Of a stretch of DNA of 64,000 bases, positions 60,367-64,000 are shown piece by piece. The DNA is from Galerina marginata (lineage: Eukaryota > Basidiomycota > Agaricomycetes > Agaricales > Galerinaceae). Position 1 is the first letter of the stretch. Every line of letters begins with the position of its first letter. The stretch is taken from positions 124,001-188,000 of the forward strand of contig JAECYW010000031.1 in assembly GCA_023014335.1 (NCBI GenBank), read 5' to 3'. The notes beneath the pieces are model-generated. The model searched no databases, was not told where the DNA came from, and saw only the letters and a list, made by a program, of their open reading frames with translations. The position numbers and the translations under genes were made by a program.

Positions 60367-60964
60367 GTCTAGAGAGTAGCAATTAGTCGGATGACGGTCG
60401 TCGAGATGTAGGACGAGGTACTTACAATTATATCGACGTTTTATCCAGCCAAAAGGCAGGGACCAAAGGATGAGGCAATAGGGTTGTATCTGACAACGAA
60501 AGTTAGCACAGAAAGCGCGACCGTACGAAGAAGGGCCTCACACGAGAGTGCGCTTTCGAGAGTGTAAACAGAATCAAGGAACGCGTTTCTAACGCGTTCA
60601 GTGGCGGAGACACTGCCAGGGATAATCCCACACAGTTACAGGAAACTGGAAAGTGTTGCCGCGGATAGTCCGCTACAACACGAAAGGTGGAAGACAGGAA
60701 TAGAGAGATGAACTGTCCGCGTCGGTTAGATCAGATTTCAATCGGAGTCTAAATTACCGATCAAACGCGAGGTCACAACTTTAGTCTCTTCATCCTTCAC
60801 GTTGACTAGGATCATCCTAGTCAACGACTCACATTCCTCTTTCACTCGTTGAAAATCGTGGATTATCCACAGCTTTCAGTCAGTCCTCAACTCATCTCAA
60901 CTTTACAAATATCTTTATTGTCGACGCAATCAATTCGCACGTATCTTACAAGCTACGAAACTCG
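60367..60964. promoter_or_regulatory. Promoter region with a perfect 25 bp palindrome
   Basis: Lies between the 3' end of the charged-protein gene and the start of the large unknown gene, both on the minus strand. At 60801-60825 it holds a perfect dyad, arms GTTGACTAGGAT and ATCCTAGTCAAC around one C. A weaker ACGCGTT repeat pair lies near 60578-60596. No gene is seen. Confidence 0.45.
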
Positions 60965-61783
60965 TCAATCATCCTCCTTGGCCTTGCTTATGCCTTTGAA
61001 TGGCTTTATGGCCTGTTCGAAGTGAGTCGGCTTTTCGTTTACATTCGTTGAATTGGTCTCACCTGCTTCAGTTCAGCCTGGGCTTTCCTCAACTCCCTCT
61101 TTTTCTCCAAGTCCGAAGTGTACTTCAATCTCGACTTCAGCGCCTCGCGGATTGGCCAATTGTTGACATATGTGTTTTCGATATCGAACTTGCGCGCAGT
61201 CTATATACAAGGCAGGTCAGTATGCCATTACCCTCGTCGTTTGAGACTTACTGATTGGATGATCTTGTCCAGTTCAGATACTTTCTGATTAGTGAAGCAC
61301 TTCTTCGCGTCTAGCTTGTCAGCGACTTCGGTCTTGATATGGTTCTACAGGAGGTGAGTGTTGTTCTACTCAATTTGATATAAGACTCACATTGAATTCA
61401 TCATAGCGCTTCTTGGTCCAGCCTAAAGCCCTTTCGAGGTTGTACCCGCCGCTGTTGGTTTTTCCCGCCTCTCCACCAGGCTTGGGGATCAATCCACGTA
61501 TTGACTGGACGCTATCCCCATCGACGGATTCCTCGTCGTCGTCTGACAGATCGGACAACGAGGATATTGATCGAATGTCAAAGCCAACTGACTGAGCTCT
61601 GGCAGGCGTTCGTGCGCGCGCTTTGGGTCGACTGTAGGGTGCAGAATGGTACCGATTCTGTCGCCGAATGTTCGCACCAAAATCGCATCGGGTCGTAATT
61701 TGGGGTGGAGGGGGTAGCGGGTTAAATTTGAACTCGATGCGAGTTGTGATGAGCGGCAGATGAGATTTAATTGGAAGAGACAT
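60965..61783 (-). CDS. Charged, partly coiled-coil protein, unknown
   Basis: Four phase-0 exons (minus) 61391-61783, 61252-61344, 61063-61200 and 60965-61012 give 223 residues. The N-terminal half is basic and proline-rich (FNPLPPPPQITTRC; SRPKARARTPARAQS). A Ser/Asp/Glu patch follows (SSLSDLSDDDEESVDGDS), then a C-terminal helical half: ALGWTKKRYDEFN, DKLDAKKCFTNQKVSELDK, ENTYVNNWPIREALKSRL and LEKKRELRKAQAELK. Similar small proteins with a YVxNWP core occur in Agaricomycetes, possibly nuclear; function unknown. It is divergent from the WD40 gene, with 239 bp between the two ATGs. The start at 61783 is preferred over 61891 because the extra 36 residues would be translated from the shared promoter. 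Confidence 0.8.
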
Positions 61784-62022
61784 GATCTCCCAATGAGAAC
61801 TACGAGTTATATTTATATACCCTTTTTTTATTGTTTTGACGTTTCTCAACGGGCTTTGAAGACTCATTCCAAGTTGCATTCCTATCGACAATAACCGTCG
61901 TCATGGACCAATAACAATTAACGAGTAGTTTTTAAAAGGCGTTTCTCCAATACGCGAACGATATCATCCTAACTTTCAGAACTCACTCACTATCTATCTC
62001 TCGCCTTCTTTCTTGACCGACA
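61784..62022. promoter_or_regulatory. Bidirectional promoter
   Basis: 239 bp between two divergent start codons. It carries a CCAAT box at 61908-61912 and a TATATTTATATA-like stretch near 61808, upstream of the minus-strand gene. Pyrimidine-rich sequence precedes the WD40 ATG at 62023. Confidence 0.55.
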
Positions 62023-63645
62023 ATGCCATTCTTTCAACAACGACTCGCCGAGGAGGTAGGTTCTGCCAGTGCTTGATATTTGGTTGTCATTAGATTGACG
62101 TCATTCTAGGAATACAGGGTCCGCATGCGACTATCTGGGTCAGAGGGCCCTATTAACGCCTTGGCATTTGCGCCGGACGCAAAATACATTGCCAGTGGTG
62201 GTGCGTAATGCTATAACAACTGGAAATTTCTGACTTGTTATTTAGGCGACGACGAAAAACTTCGTGTTTGGGACATTTCGGGCAAACAAGTTCATCAAGT
62301 CATCGGAGACGACCTCGAGAGATGGGGCCAGATAACATGTATCTTGTGGCTGGCGGGGTTTTCTGACCATGGGGATGCTCTCTGCTTTGGTACGGGACGA
62401 GGGCTCGTCTTGATATATCAAAAAACGAAAGACGGGGTAAGCTGTGTTATTAACAAAATATCTGGGGAGATTACTGACAGTGAAATAGGATCATTTCAAA
62501 GAGCTTTCGAGTACTGGGGTGGCGCCTTTCAACGAACCGGTAGAAGCTATGGACTTCGATAAGAAAAAGAATAGACTGGCATTATCAAGCCACGCAGGCA
62601 AGATAAAGGTATTTCACGTCGAGAAAAACGGTATGGGCAATTCCTCTAGCCCTGGAAGTTCGATTGATCGATTGATCATTTTCAGGAACATTAATTTCAC
62701 TGTGGACTAAGAGTTGGAATGACATACAGGAGGCTAGAGGCGTCATTCCGCGTTCCGTTCAATTCACTGACAAAGGGGAAAACATTGTCTCATTCGGGTT
62801 AGAATCGGGAGTGATGTAAGTTTCTGCAATGTCACAGTCAAATGAAGCTGACGCTCAATAACAGGCTTTCGAAAGTAGCTGCTACCGGCATAGACAATTG
62901 GTCCAAAGTCCTTAAATCGAGCATGTACGTCACCGACCACGGTTCAAGTCCATATCGGTACTTACTCCTTGTAGCGGAAATGTCTGCTTCAGTGCTGATC
63001 GCAAATGGTTGCTCGTCGACAACCTGGCCAAGGGATTTGACCTGTATAATTACCCTCACACATCGCCCACCAACTCGTTCCAAGTCTCGCGCACGAAGGC
63101 CTTCGTGCAACAGGGTGTCTTCTTAGAAGACGAAACCTCGGTAGCCTGTGGCAGCGATCACGGAGACATCCACATCTTCTCCCGTGGAACATCCACATGT
63201 TTGCAGAAGTTGCGACATGGTTCGTCGAAGACAATGGTGCAAACTATTGATGTATGTTACAGTTTATCATGTGCATATCAGCATACTGATTGATCATTTA
63301 GGCCTGTTCAACATCAAATGAACATTTCATCGCAAGTGGGACCGACGAAACCAAACCGGTCATTCACATATGGGCCAAAAAGGTAAAGTAGCACTTTTCC
63401 AAATATTCACGATTTTAACTGTGCCAACATAGGTTAAAGGTCATCGAGATCAACAGCGCACTTGCAGCGGATGCAGTTCTATGAGTTTGTTAGTCTTCTT
63501 CAATATTCTCTTCCTTCTCTCTGTGGTTTCAATTGTGGTTCTTACGGTTATTGGGAATGATGGCGACAACTGGCTTGGTGGTCCATTCGTTCGGGCTCCT
63601 GTTAGGTATTGGTCACCCAAGAAGGGCTTTGAAGACCCGGTGTAG
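62023..63645 (+). CDS. WD40-repeat protein with C-terminal membrane anchor
   Basis: Nine exons, 62023-62055, 62110-62200, 62246-62436, 62489-62630, 62686-62815, 62865-62924, 62975-63251, 63302-63382 and 63433-63645, give 405 residues with consistent phases. The chain starts MPFFQQRLAEEEYRVRM and has WD-type blades: GPINALAFAPDAKYIASGGDD with KLRVWDISG; GVAPFNEPVEAMDFD with GKIKVFHVE; GVIPRSVQFTDKGENIVSFG; SVACGSDHGDIHIF; and EHFIASGTDETKPVIHIWAKK. It reads as one propeller. The last exon adds a short Cys-containing linker and a single helix (LLVFFNILFLLSVVSIVVLTVI), then about 25 residues ending KKGFEDPV. So it is probably a tail-anchored or type II membrane scaffold with the propeller in the cytosol. 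The Sar1 exchange factor Sec12 has a similar layout, but its diagnostic N-terminal features are not seen. Such WD40 genes are expanded in Agaricomycetes. Confidence 0.85.
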
Positions 63646-64000
63646 ATATGTATCATCAGTTTGTGTAGTTCTAATTTTTGAATCCCCTCGGTACTGTGAA
63701 TTGTGCCCGTTAGTAAAAACACCTGTAGCCTACTTTTAGACCGATTCTACTTCCGCATAATTTTCTGTGTTGATGCCTCATCGTTCAACCGTGGCTCAAA
63801 AGTAAATTGCCATTCAGCTTGCTTGTGTGTAAGCCATTTAATACCACAGAAAGTTCAATACAGGTAGTCGCCCTCGTCGAAGAGGGTTCAATATTCTAAT
63901 TTTTACTGATCATAAACAGGAGAAAAAGAAGGAGTCCTACAAGAACGGTTTTCCTAATCATCATGCCTGGGGATCGCGGGATTGGTTTTATTTTCTGCGA
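63646..64000. other. 3' flank of the WD40 gene, no gene seen
   Basis: The last 355 bases hold the WD40 3'UTR and AT-rich sequence. No start of another gene is recognised before the window edge. Confidence 0.4.

Noticed and set aside
62023..63645. WD40 membrane protein as Sec12
   Set aside because: Layout is similar, but the N-terminal Sec12 features are not visible and the sequence fits a broader Agaricomycete WD40 family.

Overview
The window looks like nuclear DNA of a mushroom-forming basidiomycete (Agaricomycetes). Genes are cut by many short GT-AG introns, mostly about 45-65 bp. The recognisable families (AA9 LPMO, DUF6533 and DUF6534 membrane proteins, HsbA-like and DUF5648 secreted proteins, TPR-CHAT and caspase-like proteases) are typical of that group. 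No rRNA, tRNA, CRISPR or organelle gene was seen. All assignments are by eye. Splice models were built by reading donor and acceptor sites and checking that reading frames add up.

Left part, 0.1-24.8 kb: a DUF6533 membrane protein (128-2236, +); a small secreted protein (2818-3348, -); a large terpenoid-type gene that appears to fuse a CrtC/lipocalin-like cyclase domain to an all-trans prenyl diphosphate synthase (4210-6793, -); an AA9 lytic polysaccharide monooxygenase (8359-9428, -); a Ser/Thr-rich single-pass membrane protein (10007-11605, -); a 16-exon DUF6534 seven-helix-type protein (16201-17980, +) lying between two direct copies of a 1.6 kb non-coding repeat; an HsbA-like secreted protein (21037-21786, -); and a secreted DUF5648 protein (23964-24784, +).

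Middle part, 24.8-55 kb: mostly repeat-derived, non-coding DNA. One large dispersed repeat family, at least five copies all in the same orientation with an X module followed by a Y module, fills 25-30, 39-41 and 45.5-51 kb. Two clear genes are embedded: a 1201-residue TPR-CHAT protease with eight near-identical 45-residue repeats (33589-37618, -), and a 683-residue RAD23-like protein with one ubiquitin-like domain and three STI1/XPCB-UBA modules (42341-45055, +).

Right part, 55-64 kb: a caspase-like gene missing its N-terminal part (55184-57020, -); a 920-residue protein of unknown function (57547-60366, -); and a divergent pair sharing a 239 bp promoter, a 223-residue charged protein (60965-61783, -) and a WD40 protein with a C-terminal membrane anchor (62023-63645, +).

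There is no operon logic. The best candidates for something undescribed are the CrtC-prenyltransferase fusion, the triplicated XPCB-UBA RAD23-like protein, and the TPR-CHAT gene with a perfectly duplicated 135 bp unit.
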